Positions 17,148 to 26,874 are shown, numbered from the stretch's first letter. The stretch is DNA of 64,000 nt from Nostoc flagelliforme FACHB-838 (GCF_014698065.1 NZ_JACJSI010000022.1:1-64000); one strand, 5' to 3'. Notes: generated by a model from the letters alone, not told the origin. Numbers and translations: made by a program.

Positions 17148-18110
17148 TTATTTACGTACTAGGTTAAGCAGTTCTTTAGGAGAAGCAAGCAAGTCAATCC
17201 CTACAAAGAATATTTTGCCTTGGGGATCTAGCAAAAATCGCCATGCAATATTCATCCCCACGCTGGCACCGAACCAAGGGGTTTGAACTTTGCCAGTAAC
17301 TTTAACTTGAGTATAGCCATCTTCCACTGGCTCAGATATACCGCGCTCTGGGATCATCTTCAGTCCCTGACATTCTTCACGCATATAAGCACGGATTGCC
17401 TCTTGACCAATAATCGGTCTTTCAAAGGGAGGTTGTAAAGCACCTTCAGAGGTAAACAGAGAAACCGCAGCATCAAAGTCATTGGCATTCATGTTGTTGA
17501 TATAGCCCAACACCGTAGGATTGTTAACGCCGTCGATGGTGACTTTAGTCCGAAACGCTGGTGCAGTGGGAGGAGACACTGGTTCTGAGACTTTTTTGTA
17601 ACTACCTGGAGCATTCGGGTCAAATCCCATGCTAATTACTGTATTGCGTAGGATGGTGATTTGTTGACCTGAATCAGCATTTCGGATTGCTTGCAATACG
17701 TCTGCTGCTTTAGAAGAAAGCTTGTAGCCTTCTGGGATAGGAGCAACGATTCCCTGAGCCATCCATTCTCCTAACTGATACCAGAAGCCCAACTTAATGT
17801 TCACGGTGAAGGATGCATAGGAACGGCAGATGGGAGTGTCAGCACGGTTAGCCAAATCGTACATGACTTGGGTTTGAGCTTCAAAAGGCATCTGCTTAAT
17901 TTGTTCGAGTAAGCCTTGTGCGAGGATCATGTTAGCTGCTCCAGGAGCAGCAACCGTAATACTTCTACCCATCTCGGTATAGGCAAACCAAAGTAATGCT
18001 AGTTGATCTTCAGCATTAAGCTGAGAGAATGATTCGACAACGGTTGGAACAACGTCAGCAATTAGAGTACCGGGAAAAATACCTTGAGCTGATTGGATGG
18101 TAAAAGACAT
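17148..18110 (-). CDS. ocp: Orange carotenoid protein
   Basis: A 320-aa OCP, the blue-light-activated photoprotective protein that binds a ketocarotenoid and quenches phycobilisome excitation. The all-helical N-terminal domain (about residues 15-165) has the carotenoid-lining Y44 and W110. A linker leads to the NTF2-like C-terminal domain (about 195-320). The carotenoid hydrogen-bonding pair is Y203 and W290, and the domain-locking salt bridge is R155-E246, equivalent to Y201/W288/R155/E244 in Synechocystis. All key residues are present, so it should be functional. No fluorescence recovery protein gene is adjacent. An 820-bp mostly non-coding region lies upstream. Confidence 0.96.
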   Translation of the reverse strand: MSFTIQSAQGIFPGTLIADVVPTVVESFSQLNAEDQLALLWFAYTEMGRSITVAAPGAANMILAQGLLEQIKQMPFEAQTQVMYDLANRADTPICRSYASFTVNIKLGFWYQLGEWMAQGIVAPIPEGYKLSSKAADVLQAIRNADSGQQITILRNTVISMGFDPNAPGSYKKVSEPVSPPTAPAFRTKVTIDGVNNPTVLGYINNMNANDFDAAVSLFTSEGALQPPFERPIIGQEAIRAYMREECQGLKMIPERGISEPVEDGYTQVKVTGKVQTPWFGASVGMNIAWRFLLDPQGKIFFVGIDLLASPKELLNLVRK

Positions 18111-18193
18111 AGCAGAAATTCCAAAAAGAAAATTACAGTTCTATACAAATGTCAAAAATCAACCGTGAAAAAACGCAAGAAAAATGCGTTTAG

Positions 18194-18352
18194 CTGTTAA
18201 CAAAGGCACTCAGCAGTGTTTGCATCATCGAACAACCAGATCGTGGACACCGCTTTACCAAAGGCATGGTAATTTCGCTGCCATTGATTTTGGGCATTCG
18301 GCAAGGCACATTGCAGGCTCATCTGCATAGTTATTTAGAAAGCCTTGATTAA
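18194..18352 (+). pseudogene. Unidentified protein-like fragment upstream of OCP
   Basis: A 52-codon frame between stops without an early ATG, with protein-like content (IEQPDRGHRFTKGMVISLPL, then LGIRQGTLQAHLHSYLESLD). It probably represents the 3' end of a lost gene. I cannot name the family. It occupies part of the 820-bp space between ocp and the small membrane protein gene, and the rest (18363-18930) shows only an AT-rich sequence and one short dispersed repeat. Confidence 0.25.
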
Positions 18353-18532
18353 GAGTGGTTTAACGCGTTGATGTTGTTTTTGTATTTATATGTAAAGGAA
18401 CATAACAATTTCGTTACAAATAAGCAATAGTTCCTCAGTTATAAATTGATAATTTTTATTTATATAGTTCATAAGATTTACTGAAGTCAGATTAAATGCA
18501 ATTGGTGCTTTTATCTGTGTGTACTTTCAAGA

Positions 18533-18562
18533 GCGTAGGCGTACCCTGTCGTAGACATCGCA
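18533..18562. repeat. Short GC-rich dispersed repeat (inverted copy)
   Basis: gcgtaggcgtaccctgtcgt followed by agacatcgc: the reverse complement of the family seen at 8994 and 26551. It lies in the divergent space between ocp and the small membrane protein gene. Confidence 0.55.
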
Positions 18563-18930
18563 TATCTTTACAGGCATCAAACTTCTATCTATGAAACAAT
18601 CCTTACCAAGCAGTTAGTTATACGCATGGTCTACTTCTTGCACAAATCCGAAATAGAGCCGCTTAATACAAACGAATCAATCTAGAAAAATAAATGACGA
18701 TTAGCTTACCCTACTTACTTGGTACGGTTCTCACTACTTTTATTTTCATGTCAAGTAGTTGCAAAAAATATTTACAATAGTTAATACTTATTTACAGACG
18801 GCAAAAAAAGAGTAAAAGATTACATCACTAAACGCAGTTTGGTTGAACGGCTAACCTGACTTTAGAGAAGACACTTTGATATTTACGAATTTTCTTTACT
18901 TGACAAATAAAACAATTTAGAGGCAAACTT

Positions 18931-19170
18931 ATGAAAACTGATTTTGATTATCCGCAAAAAGATTTGATTGGGCCTGTTGTTTTTAGACCTAATTTCAACA
19001 ACTTTGAGACTATCAATGCAAATCAAGCTTGGTCATTGTTTTTCAGCGTTGGTCAAGACGACAAAGGGTTAGGACAAGAGATTGAATTCGGCAGATTTTT
19101 CACTAACCTTTTAATTGCCATTGGGGTAACTGGAATGCTTTGGGCAATTTACTTCAGCCAATTGGGATAA
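18931..19170 (+). CDS. Small single-helix membrane protein near OCP
   Basis: A 79-aa protein with a hydrophilic N-terminus (DFDYPQKDLIGPVVFRPNFN) and one membrane helix close to the C-terminus (NLLIAIGVTGMLWAIYF). Upstream of the helix, EIEFGRFF faintly recalls the E-x-x-x-G-R of high-light-inducible proteins, but the chlorophyll-binding ExNxR...G pattern is not met. I therefore do not call it an HLIP. It has its own terminator and a long upstream region. It is divergent from the OCP gene, so a role in photoprotection or thylakoids is possible but unproven. Confidence 0.65.
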   Translation: MKTDFDYPQKDLIGPVVFRPNFNNFETINANQAWSLFFSVGQDDKGLGQEIEFGRFFTNLLIAIGVTGMLWAIYFSQLG

Positions 19171-19211
19171 ACAAGTTTGTTCCTTTATAGTATGTAGTAA
19201 ATTCAGCGAAG

Positions 19212-19240
19212 GTCTTGGATTTGAATGCCAAGACTTTTTT
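19212..19240 (+). terminator. Rho-independent terminator
   Basis: Stem gtcttgg / ccaagac with a 9-base loop and a six-T run, about 40 bases after the stop of the small membrane protein gene. Confidence 0.8.
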
Positions 19241-19289
19241 AACTTTTCAACATATCTAAAAAAGTCTGTTTAGCTTTGGAAAAAGTTCG

Positions 19290-19553
19290 ATGTTAATTGG
19301 ATTTATAAAGCTTCCTAATTTATCACGATATTGTGGATACGTGGGCTTAGAAGTGGCACAAATTGTTTCCAAATATCTTGCAGTTCAAAGTAAAATCTAT
19401 GTGATTCAAAATAGAAAGATATTGGTATCTCAACTTTTAAAGTCTGGTCTGGATTCTCATACAGCAAATAGAACTGTTACTGTACTTATATCAAGCCCGG
19501 TTTTACAATTAACTAACAAAAATCAGTGCGCAATTAATTGTATGCGAGAGTAA
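19290..19553 (+). CDS. Hypothetical protein, doubtful
   Basis: An 87-codon frame with ATG start but no evident ribosome-binding site. The product (KYLAVQSKIYVIQNRKILVS, later Ser/Thr/Val-rich) has no motif I recognise. No overlapping frame looks better. It may be a genuine small gene or chance. Confidence 0.3.
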   Translation: MLIGFIKLPNLSRYCGYVGLEVAQIVSKYLAVQSKIYVIQNRKILVSQLLKSGLDSHTANRTVTVLISSPVLQLTNKNQCAINCMRE

Positions 19554-19638
19554 TTACTATATAGATAGAAAAAGAGCCTGGGGATTAGGGAGATGAGGAT
19601 ACATTTACAAAAATTAATTATTCGTTACCTTAAAACCT

Positions 19639-19669
19639 TGTAGAGACGTAGCAGTGCTACGTCTCTACA
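19639..19669. repeat. 31-bp perfect palindrome
   Basis: Arms tgtagagacgtagca / tgctacgtctctaca around a single central base, lying between the doubtful ORF and the convergent trpE stop. The sequence is of the dispersed type common in Nostoc intergenic DNA and could also form a bidirectional terminator hairpin. Confidence 0.6.
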
Positions 19670-19749
19670 TTCATTTTCACTCCTATGTGTAGGGAGATGA
19701 TGAGAATAATTACTGGCTACTAACAATTGACCAGTCCCCAATCCCTAGT

Positions 19750-21279
19750 TCAACGCAAACAACGAATCGCCTCTAACAGACCTTTAGCTTTATTTAGCGT
19801 TTCTTCGTATTCTTTCTCTGGCTCAGAATCAGCCACCAAACCTGCGCCGGCTTGTACGCTTACCGTATTATCATGGACTACCATTGTGCGAATTGCGATC
19901 GCAGTATTTAATTGTCCTTCAAAATCATAATATCCATACACACCGGAATAAACACCCCGACGGCTAGATTCTAACTCGTAGATAATTTCCATTGCCTTAA
20001 TCTTGGGTGCGCCGCTTACCGTACCTGCTGGAAAGGAAGCTTTCAATAAATCCCATGCTGTTTTCCCAAGTGCTAATTTACCCACAACATTGCTAACAAT
20101 GTGCATCACATGGGAGTAGCGCTCAACCACCATTAATTCATCAACTTTGACGCTACCACTTTGACAAACACGCCCCAAATCATTCCGCCCTAAATCTACC
20201 AGCATGACGTGTTCGGCAATCTCCTTGGGATCTTGCAGTAAATCCTCAGCAAAGGCTGCATCTTCTTGGGTAGTTTTACCTCTTGGACGTGTCCCGGCAA
20301 TTGGCCGTACCGTTGCTATCACTCCACCATCTGAATCGGTTTCGGCTTTCACCATTACTTCAGGACTGGAACCGATGATTTGCCAATCTTGAAAATTAAA
20401 GTAAGCCATGTAAGGCGAAGGATTTATCTGACGTAGGGAGCGGTAAAGGGCAAAGGGGTCGCCTGTGTATGTTGTTGATAGTCGCTGGGAAATTACTACT
20501 TGAAAAATATCGCCTGCTTTAATATGGTCTTTGGCCTTTTGGACGCTGGCACAAAAATCAGGGCGGGTAAAGTTACTCTGATACTCCTCTGCTGCTTTGC
20601 TGCTTTGCTGCTCTGCTCCCCTGCTTTCCGGCGGTTTCCATTCCAATCGAGTTTTTTCTGGCGATAGTGGTAAAGATAGCTTTTCGAGCATTTGGGTGAC
20701 GCGATCGCACGCTTGGTGATATGCTGCTTTCAAATCTACTTTCGGGTCACGTAAATCAGCATAAGCGATCGCCCAAATTTTCCGCTTCACTTGGTCAAAA
20801 ATCAACAGGTGGTCTACCTGCATCCACAACCCATCAGGGATATTTCGCTCATCTGGTGGATAAATGGGCACACGCGGCTCTATCCAGTGAATTAATTCAT
20901 AGCCCCAAAACCCAAATAAACCACCAATTCCAGGCGGTAGCTGTGGTAACTTCACTGGGTGATAAGGTGCTAAACACTCGGCTAAAGCTGTAAAAGGGTC
21001 GCCGGGAAAAACGACCTGCGAACCATCGCGGTTTTTCTGGGTTGTGCGATCGCCCCTTGCTTCCAAAACCCACACCGGATCGCAACCCACTAAACTATAG
21101 CGTCCCAGTTTTTCTCCACCTTCGATCGATTCCAACAAAAAGCTATAGGGCTGACCTGCACAGACTTTATACCAAGCAGATACGGGCGTATCTAGGTCTG
21201 CCACCCATTCTTGATATACCGGGATGAAGTTGCCTTGTTGCGCTAGGGTGCAAAACTGGGAGAAATCCGGAAACATCAT
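19750..21279 (-). CDS. trpE: Anthranilate synthase component I (stand-alone)
   Basis: A 509-aa chorismate-utilising enzyme that makes anthranilate with a glutaminase partner, the first step of tryptophan synthesis. The N-terminal TrpE domain (LLESIEGGEKLGRYSLVGCD, feedback-inhibition region) precedes the chorismate-binding domain with FQVVISQR, IGSSPEVMVK, PIAGTRPRG, DLGRNDLGRV and PAGTVSGAPKIKAMEI. A Ser/Glu/Gln-rich linker (about residues 215-235) separates them. It is probably the housekeeping copy, since the scytonemin cluster carries a separate TrpE-TrpG fusion at 44996. No trpG is adjacent. Confidence 0.93.
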   Translation of the reverse strand: MMFPDFSQFCTLAQQGNFIPVYQEWVADLDTPVSAWYKVCAGQPYSFLLESIEGGEKLGRYSLVGCDPVWVLEARGDRTTQKNRDGSQVVFPGDPFTALAECLAPYHPVKLPQLPPGIGGLFGFWGYELIHWIEPRVPIYPPDERNIPDGLWMQVDHLLIFDQVKRKIWAIAYADLRDPKVDLKAAYHQACDRVTQMLEKLSLPLSPEKTRLEWKPPESRGAEQQSSKAAEEYQSNFTRPDFCASVQKAKDHIKAGDIFQVVISQRLSTTYTGDPFALYRSLRQINPSPYMAYFNFQDWQIIGSSPEVMVKAETDSDGGVIATVRPIAGTRPRGKTTQEDAAFAEDLLQDPKEIAEHVMLVDLGRNDLGRVCQSGSVKVDELMVVERYSHVMHIVSNVVGKLALGKTAWDLLKASFPAGTVSGAPKIKAMEIIYELESSRRGVYSGVYGYYDFEGQLNTAIAIRTMVVHDNTVSVQAGAGLVADSEPEKEYEETLNKAKGLLEAIRCLR

Positions 21280-21289
21280 TATTTTTTAA

Positions 21290-21362
21290 AATTAATTGGT
21301 AATTGGTAATGGGTAATGGGTTTTTAGTTACCAATTACCCATTACTAATTACCCATTAGCTA
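21290..21362. repeat. Tandem and inverted ggtaattggtaatgg repeats
   Basis: Multiple ggtaatgg/ttggtaat units followed by their reverse complement (ttaccaattacccattac), making a strong hairpin in the 94-bp space between psaD and trpE. It may end psaD transcription. Confidence 0.65.
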
Positions 21363-21373
21363 CTAACAGCTAG

Positions 21374-21799
21374 TTACGGAGCGTCGTAAGTAGTAACACC
21401 GCTAAACTTAACTTTAGAGGGACTAGGGTTTTGTCCGATACGACGGTCTACATAACGCACTTTGTCACGACCTGGGTTCACCTTTTCGGGGAAGACACCA
21501 TCAGCTGGGTGAAGTAAAGTAGTTTCTCCGTTGGGTAAAATCCGGTAAACTTTATAATCTGTGATTTTGAGTTTCCGGAATTGTTGACCGCCCAAAAAGA
21601 TTCCATATTCTTTACGAGCTATATACAGCAGGTTTTCACCTTGCCGCATAGTAGCAGCACCACCTGTAGGCAATTCAAAAACTTGCTCTTTCGGGCTAGT
21701 CCAAGTGATAGCGTACTTTTCTTCAACTGCTGCTTTTGTAAGCAAGCCACCAGTGCTGCCAGCAAATAGTGGGGTTTGTCCAGAGAGTGTTTCTGCCAT
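21374..21799 (-). CDS. psaD: Photosystem I subunit II
   Basis: A 141-aa stromal (cytoplasmic-side) subunit of photosystem I that docks ferredoxin and stabilises PsaC. It shows the canonical PsaD sequence: [28 protein letters not shown]-like [45 protein letters not shown] and [14 protein letters not shown]. Start placed at the ATG at 21799, giving [12 protein letters not shown]. The upstream in-frame ATG would add 18 residues absent from the family. Confidence 0.95.
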   Translation of the reverse strand: MAETLSGQTPLFAGSTGGLLTKAAVEEKYAITWTSPKEQVFELPTGGAATMRQGENLLYIARKEYGIFLGGQQFRKLKITDYKVYRILPNGETTLLHPADGVFPEKVNPGRDKVRYVDRRIGQNPSPSKVKFSGVTTYDAP

Positions 21800-21951
21800 A
21801 AAGTGATTTCTCTCAACGTTTTTAGGGAATCCTAACACTGCAACCAGGATCATATTGCGATCGCGTCATAGACTGTAACAGTTTTTAGTCATTTGTCCTT
21901 CGTCCTTTGTCATTTGTTAAAAGGCAATGCCCAATCACCCATGCCTCATGC

Positions 21952-23961
21952 CTATTTACTCTTGACTTTTGTCCGCTTTTCCTCTTGGGTATTCTGAACA
22001 ATCGGTATAGTAAAGTGAAATTGACTACCCTGGTCTTTGCCAGTTGACTCTGCCCAAATTTCTCCACCCCAGCCATTAACAATTTGACGGCAAATTGCTA
22101 AACCAAGTCCAGTCCCACCTGTGGTGCGGCGCAGCGCTCCCTCTTCTTGGTAAAAGCGGTCAAAAACTATTTCTAAACGATTTGGTTCAATGCCTCGTCC
22201 AGTATCAGCCACAGTCACCTCAACCATTTTACGGCTGTTGTAAATCGCTTTAATGGTGATTTCTCCTTGGGGTGGCGTAAATTTAAAAGCATTGTCCATG
22301 AGTTTTGCCAATACCTCGACTAGCCAATCACCATCAGCTCTAATCAGGGGTAGGTCTTCGGCAATTTGAGTCTTGATTTGCGGCGGTTTTTCCGTTGAGG
22401 AACGCGTGCGATTTCGGCTGAGTGCTAAATCCACACACTCTTGTAAACTCAGGGATTCTGGATGCCATTCCACTCGACCGCTTTCTAAGTTGGAAAGTGT
22501 GAGAAAATCTTGTACCAGTTTTCGCATCCGCTCTGAGTCGGAAAGAGCAGTGTTGAGCATGATTTGCTGCAACTCTAAGGGCATATCCGGTTCAGTAGCG
22601 AGACTTTCTAGGCAGACTTGAATGGTAGATAGGGGGGTACGCAGTTCATGTCCGGTGATGGCTATGAGGTTGCTGCGGGTGCGGTCTAGGGCTTCTAGCT
22701 GCTGGTTCAGTTCTTCTAGGTTAGCGTAAGCCTCTGCTTGGATGAGAGCTGCTCCCACTTGGGTAGCGATCGCTTCTACCAAATCCAATTCCCCAGGTTG
22801 ACACTCGTGCGGTGGCATCTGGCAATAGTGTAACTCCACAATGCCCAATAATCGCCCCTGATAAAAAACTGGTTCCATCAGCCAAGAACGAATGGCAAAC
22901 TTTTTGGCGATCATCGAAAGTCCTGGCGAATTAGTCACACGAGGGTCACTCAGGGTATCGCTCACACAAACACCTTCAGCTTGTTCCACTATGTGCCGAA
23001 ATAGGGAATTTTTTTCTAACTCCCAGGTTTGTCCACTAACAGATAGAACACCGGGAGTCAAAAACTCGTGTTCAATTATGGCTTGGTTATCTGTAGCTTG
23101 AGCGCGGTAAATTAAACAGCGACAAGCTTCTAGGTGTTGTCCTAATTCTTGTGCCGCCACTTGGAGAACTTCGTGAGGATCGAGCGATCGCCGAATGGCA
23201 GTGCTAATAGAGTTGACTAATCGTTCTTTCCGTGCCTGAACAGCAATGGAACGGTAGGCTTTGTGCAATTTGTATTGACTAGCTTGCAAATAAGTTACTA
23301 AGCGCTGCACAAAGGGATCTGTATCAATGTCACAAGCATATTCGTTTACCTGTTCTACTCCAGAATTATTCCGTGGCTCTCCTATGCCAAACCTTTGACG
23401 CGCTTGTTGAATTTTACTTGCTAGTTCTGGTCTGTAAACCAAAACTCTGTCTAACAGCAATTCGGCTGCTTTGAGGCTAACTCCCCTTTCCGATGTCCAA
23501 ACTCCCTCAAATCTTCGCGCTGTATCTATATCCAGATTAGGGTTTAGTTCCGGGACTTCCTTGTTTTTGGCAATAGAACCAAGGTTTTCTCGGCAAACCA
23601 GACAAGTAGCATAATTGTCAGCAATCACGACCAAATGCCACTCTTGACTTAAACCATCATCTGGCTCAAAAGCTACCTTTTCGTAGTGTTCCGAACTGTT
23701 GGTGAAATCCGTTTCTGGAGCAGATAATACATATATCTGATTACTCCGCAAGGCAAGTCGCTGGTAGCGATGAGCTTCTTGGCGGTAGAATCGCTCTCGC
23801 TGGAAACTAGCAATTACAAGGGGTTGGGCTAAAGTCGCAGCCAAAACTTGATCTTCCATCGCGTGGGAGAGCGCCGTTAGTGAAGCCTTAAAATATAGCT
23901 GGGGCCGCAAGTACGGTAGGGACTTTAGCAGATCACTCAGCACAGAAGTCGAAATGCTCAT
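21952..23961 (-). CDS. Hybrid-free sensor histidine kinase with DICT and GAF domains
   Basis: A 669-aa cytosolic kinase with no membrane helix. Domains in order: DICT sensory domain (about residues 1-155), a connecting region, a GAF domain (about 250-410), then a short coiled coil. HisKA follows with the phospho-accepting His in ITGHELRTPLSTIQ, then HATPase_c with DNAFKFTPP (N box), VADTGRGIEP (G1) and GGTGLGLAI (G2). DICT domains are common in cyanobacterial diguanylate cyclases and two-component proteins and are thought to sense light or related signals. No response regulator lies beside it. It stands 150 bp upstream of psaD on the same strand. Confidence 0.88.
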   Translation of the reverse strand: MSISTSVLSDLLKSLPYLRPQLYFKASLTALSHAMEDQVLAATLAQPLVIASFQRERFYRQEAHRYQRLALRSNQIYVLSAPETDFTNSSEHYEKVAFEPDDGLSQEWHLVVIADNYATCLVCRENLGSIAKNKEVPELNPNLDIDTARRFEGVWTSERGVSLKAAELLLDRVLVYRPELASKIQQARQRFGIGEPRNNSGVEQVNEYACDIDTDPFVQRLVTYLQASQYKLHKAYRSIAVQARKERLVNSISTAIRRSLDPHEVLQVAAQELGQHLEACRCLIYRAQATDNQAIIEHEFLTPGVLSVSGQTWELEKNSLFRHIVEQAEGVCVSDTLSDPRVTNSPGLSMIAKKFAIRSWLMEPVFYQGRLLGIVELHYCQMPPHECQPGELDLVEAIATQVGAALIQAEAYANLEELNQQLEALDRTRSNLIAITGHELRTPLSTIQVCLESLATEPDMPLELQQIMLNTALSDSERMRKLVQDFLTLSNLESGRVEWHPESLSLQECVDLALSRNRTRSSTEKPPQIKTQIAEDLPLIRADGDWLVEVLAKLMDNAFKFTPPQGEITIKAIYNSRKMVEVTVADTGRGIEPNRLEIVFDRFYQEEGALRRTTGGTGLGLAICRQIVNGWGGEIWAESTGKDQGSQFHFTIPIVQNTQEEKRTKVKSK

Positions 23962-25089
23962 GAATTATTGTTAAACGCTCAACCTCGACAAGATCCACGT
24001 CACAGCTGCATTGTACAAATTCCAAGGGACTCTCAAGTTAAATAGACGGTTGCAATATGTAAAGAACGCTAAAAAGCGCTTTTCGCCAAAGTAGGCGCAA
24101 CACTTTGTTACCAACTAGCAGGAGTGCATACAACTTGATTTGTTGATTGACAACCTAACTACGCCCAATATACATTCTCAACTAACTTTGCTATGTGCTT
24201 GCACAAGTAAAATCTTTCAGAACTAAGTATTAAAAAGAAATTATTGTATATTTTAAACTATTCTGTTCACTGATAAACAGGGTTCACTAATTATATAGTC
24301 GAGACCTTGGCGTAGTCTGTTGTAGACATCGCCTACTTTGCCTAAGTTGATTTATACTCTCTAAATAAATTTTCTTACCCAAAAATTATTACTATTACAT
24401 TTACATAATTTAATCCATGATGAGTGATTAAATTCAATCAATTAATTAATTGTCATAAATTTATCTAATCAGGTATCAAAGATGTTTAAGACAAAATTGT
24501 ATAATAGAAGGGAACAAATGCATCTCTATACGCAAAAAATCTCTGAATTTCGTATTTCTGCTGAGTATACTATAGCGGTTTTCAATTGCACGGAAAATAG
24601 ACCTAGCCCCCAGCCCCTTCCGTATTAGCGTTGGCAAGTAACACTTTCATTGTAAAAAGAGAAGATATGGAAGTGAGTTCAAAATTTTACTGCACCCAAG
24701 GGAGAAGTGCTATATACGTCTTGTTTTTCTGAAAGTTTAATAACTAATGAATTCTTTCAAAATCCTGAGTTTTCAGTTTTAACTTTACAACTTAACTAAA
24801 ATATAAATTTATCAAAATTTACTTATTTATATAGATTTGAATGCTGCTTTTTTGTCAGCAGTGTGGAAACATTATTTTGGCTCGAATCGCTCAAACGAGT
24901 TTTATAGAGCGTTTTTTGGCAAGTTGTGAGGATCAGTACTGCTGAAAAAGGGTTTTCACTCTCAGTTTTCTGTACTAACCCTATAATTAACTTTCTTTTT
25001 GAAGATGTAGCTATAGAACTTACGCAAAACTATACGCTGTAAAGATATATTTACTTGTTGTCTTGCTGACTCGACTACAGTATTAAAAG
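23962..25089. other. Long AT-rich intergenic region
   Basis: No credible gene in 1.1 kb. At 24307-24337 there is an inverted copy of the dispersed repeat (ttgtagacatcgcctac). At 24595-24630 there is a fragment (cctagcccccagccccttcc then gcgttgg) matching, in reverse, part of the MITE-like element at 43959-44062. The rest is AT-rich with short hairpins such as tgctgctttttt. The upstream region of the histidine kinase gene is included here. Confidence 0.6.
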
Positions 25090-25191
25090 CTACCACTCAG
25101 GAGCTTCGCTGAGTCCTTCAGGAATTATCTTATAACTTACACCATGCCGTTTCAGACTGGCAATCAATATAGAAATTGTGGCTTGCGTCAA
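25090..25191 (-). pseudogene. C-terminal fragment of a ribbon-helix-helix antitoxin
   Basis: A 33-residue piece (TISILIASLKRHGVSYKIIP, ending SEAPEW) that clearly parallels the C-terminus of the CopG-like protein at 30686-30970, which has TISALIASLKRHGVNDEVIH in the same place. Only the tail is present, with no start or DNA-binding part, so it is a relic of a second copy of that toxin-antitoxin locus. Confidence 0.6.
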
Positions 25192-25364
25192 CCACCATTA
25201 GAAACGGATCGAAAAAAATCTTCAAATGCTTTTGGTGAGAGAATTATTCTCTAGTTCGTTACCTGCGCGATCGCTTCAAATTCAACTATGGTAATAAATT
25301 TTTGCTAAAAGTAAAGAATGTTAAGGATGTAAAAACAACAATACTTTACACCCAAACTACTTAC

Positions 25365-25384
25365 AGACGCGATTAATCGCGTCT
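25365..25384. repeat. 20-bp palindrome agacgcgattaatcgcgtct
   Basis: Identical to the copy at 11065-11084. It lies just downstream of the DUF2973 stop, where it may form a terminator hairpin on the minus strand. Confidence 0.7.
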
Positions 25385-25389
25385 TTACA

Positions 25390-25719
25390 TTATGCTTCCT
25401 CTGAATTTTCTCTCTTATGTCCTGGGGATGCTTCGTAAAGTGCATCGAGATGTTGACGCGCATCTTCAACGTTAATTGAACGCATTACCAAAAGCGGCTC
25501 TTTAATTAAGTTGCCTGCGCTATCCAATAACTCAGGATGGGGTACAAACTGTTTTTTTGATGAATAATAACCATAGTTACCTTGATTATTCATTGGCGAG
25601 GAATTCGTCGGATAAGTTCGCTCCCGATCAAAACTGAACATGATCAGGTTACGAATTAAATTGCCAACAGCTATAAATGCAAGGATTGTAAAAGCAAGAA
25701 TGTAAAGAAGATGTAACAT
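25390..25719 (-). CDS. DUF2973 protein
   Basis: A 109-aa cyanobacterial conserved protein. It has an N-terminal membrane helix (HLLYILAFTILAFIAVGNLI), followed by a basic stretch and a soluble tail with HPELLDSAGNLIKEPLLVMR and NVEDARQHLDALYEASP. It occurs next to DUF2605 in many cyanobacteria, as here, 300 bp away on the same strand. Function is unknown; the pairing suggests a shared membrane-associated task. Confidence 0.8.
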   Translation of the reverse strand: MLHLLYILAFTILAFIAVGNLIRNLIMFSFDRERTYPTNSSPMNNQGNYGYYSSKKQFVPHPELLDSAGNLIKEPLLVMRSINVEDARQHLDALYEASPGHKRENSEEA

Positions 25720-25965
25720 CGGATTTTCCTCCAGAGTAGCAATTTTAAAACTTTATTTTGTAACGCTTTGTTTCGCCGATACTATGACTCACAGTTAAGA
25801 CGAGTATTTGAAGCACTTTTGGTGCTATTAGATTTATATGAAACTATTTGTCAACCGTTATTCCACTTACGGTAGCATAGGATACATTACCTTGTTAATC
25901 TAAATAATGTTAAGAAATTATTAAGGTTTTTTACTATCTCTTTAATGACTCGTTGACCATCTTAG

Positions 25966-25999
25966 GTAGACGCTTCCTCGGCTTGTCGTCAGACATCGA
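25966..25999. repeat. Short GC-rich dispersed repeat
   Basis: gtagacgcttcctcggcttg followed by tcgtcagacatcg, another member of the inverted gatgtctacg family, between DUF2973 and DUF2605. Confidence 0.5.
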
Positions 26000-26019
26000 T
26001 AAGTACTTCCAGGTGCTAT

Positions 26020-26337
26020 TTATATCTCACGCCCTTGACGAAAGCGCATTGCGACATTCCAGCATTCTGTTACTAATTCATGCCAAGGCATTAACGTTGC
26101 CATATCAATCCCAACTTGTTTGTCAGTAGCAGCAAATAGCATCTTCGCCGTATTTACTTCCTTCTGAGCTTGCTTAACCCGCAAAAGTAAGTCAGATTGC
26201 TCTTGATGACTCATAAATGATAGTTGCTCAGTTTCGAGTAAATGGCGCGATCGCGTAAACCAATGCTGAAAATCTTCTAGCAGAGGTTCTAAAACTGTTT
26301 TCAGCAACTCAGTCCCTGGTAAATTTGAGTCTGGCAT
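26020..26337 (-). CDS. DUF2605 protein
   Basis: A 105-aa cyanobacterial conserved protein, mainly alpha-helical and cytosolic. Characteristic parts are LLKTVLEPLLEDFQHWFTRS, LSFMSHQEQSDLLLRVKQAQ and PWHELVTECWNVAMRFR. It is found beside DUF2973 genes, as here. No enzymatic motif is visible and the function is unknown. ATG at 26337; no clear ribosome-binding site. Confidence 0.82.
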   Translation of the reverse strand: MPDSNLPGTELLKTVLEPLLEDFQHWFTRSRHLLETEQLSFMSHQEQSDLLLRVKQAQKEVNTAKMLFAATDKQVGIDMATLMPWHELVTECWNVAMRFRQGREI

Positions 26338-26550
26338 AAATGAGAAGCATATTTCAAGCTTGCTTACTAATATTAACGTTATTTACGTTTCTTAATATTT
26401 TTATTATTTTTATCATAATTCAAGATGTAAAATTTTGTAACAAATGACACAAATTTATTATATAGTCTTGATATCTGGTTTGTACAGTTCCTTTGGAGAG
26501 AAGGCTATAGGTATATATGAAAAGGAGTTGTAATTCATCAGATAATTTAG

Positions 26551-26579
26551 CGATGTCTACGACGGGCTACGCCTACGCC
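26551..26579. repeat. Short GC-rich dispersed repeat
   Basis: cgatgtctacgacgggctac followed by gcctacgcc: the best-preserved copy of the family in this window. It lies in the 530-bp space upstream of thrS. A second GC-rich block (gacgcgacgctcattccgac) follows at 26760-26805. Nothing else definable in this space. Confidence 0.6.
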
Positions 26580-26874
26580 TTGAATCCTGAATTTCACGCT
26601 CAGATAAAAAATCAAAAATTTATCTTTATCCCTGATTGAAGAAGAATTCAGGAGTCAGGAGTCAGAATTCAGAATCTATATAATGGGGGATTCAAACCCG
26701 CCACCTAGAAGCACTGCTAAAGAAAGCATATTCACTGGGAGTTTAAAACCTGTTAATTCAGACGCGACGCTCATTCCGACGCTGCGCTATCGCGGACTCG
26801 CTATCCTAGTTGGACTCTAAATCATTCTGAATTATTTCTAAAGCTGAAAAAAGCAAAAATCAAAGTCGTTATAG

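Noticed and set aside
18931..19170. High-light-inducible (HLIP) protein call
   Set aside because: The E-x-x-N-x-R-x-A-M-x-G chlorophyll-binding motif is not present.
26680..26715. tRNA-like 3' end (ggggattcaaacccgccacc)
   Set aside because: It resembles a T-arm, but no acceptor, D or anticodon arm can be built around it on either strand.
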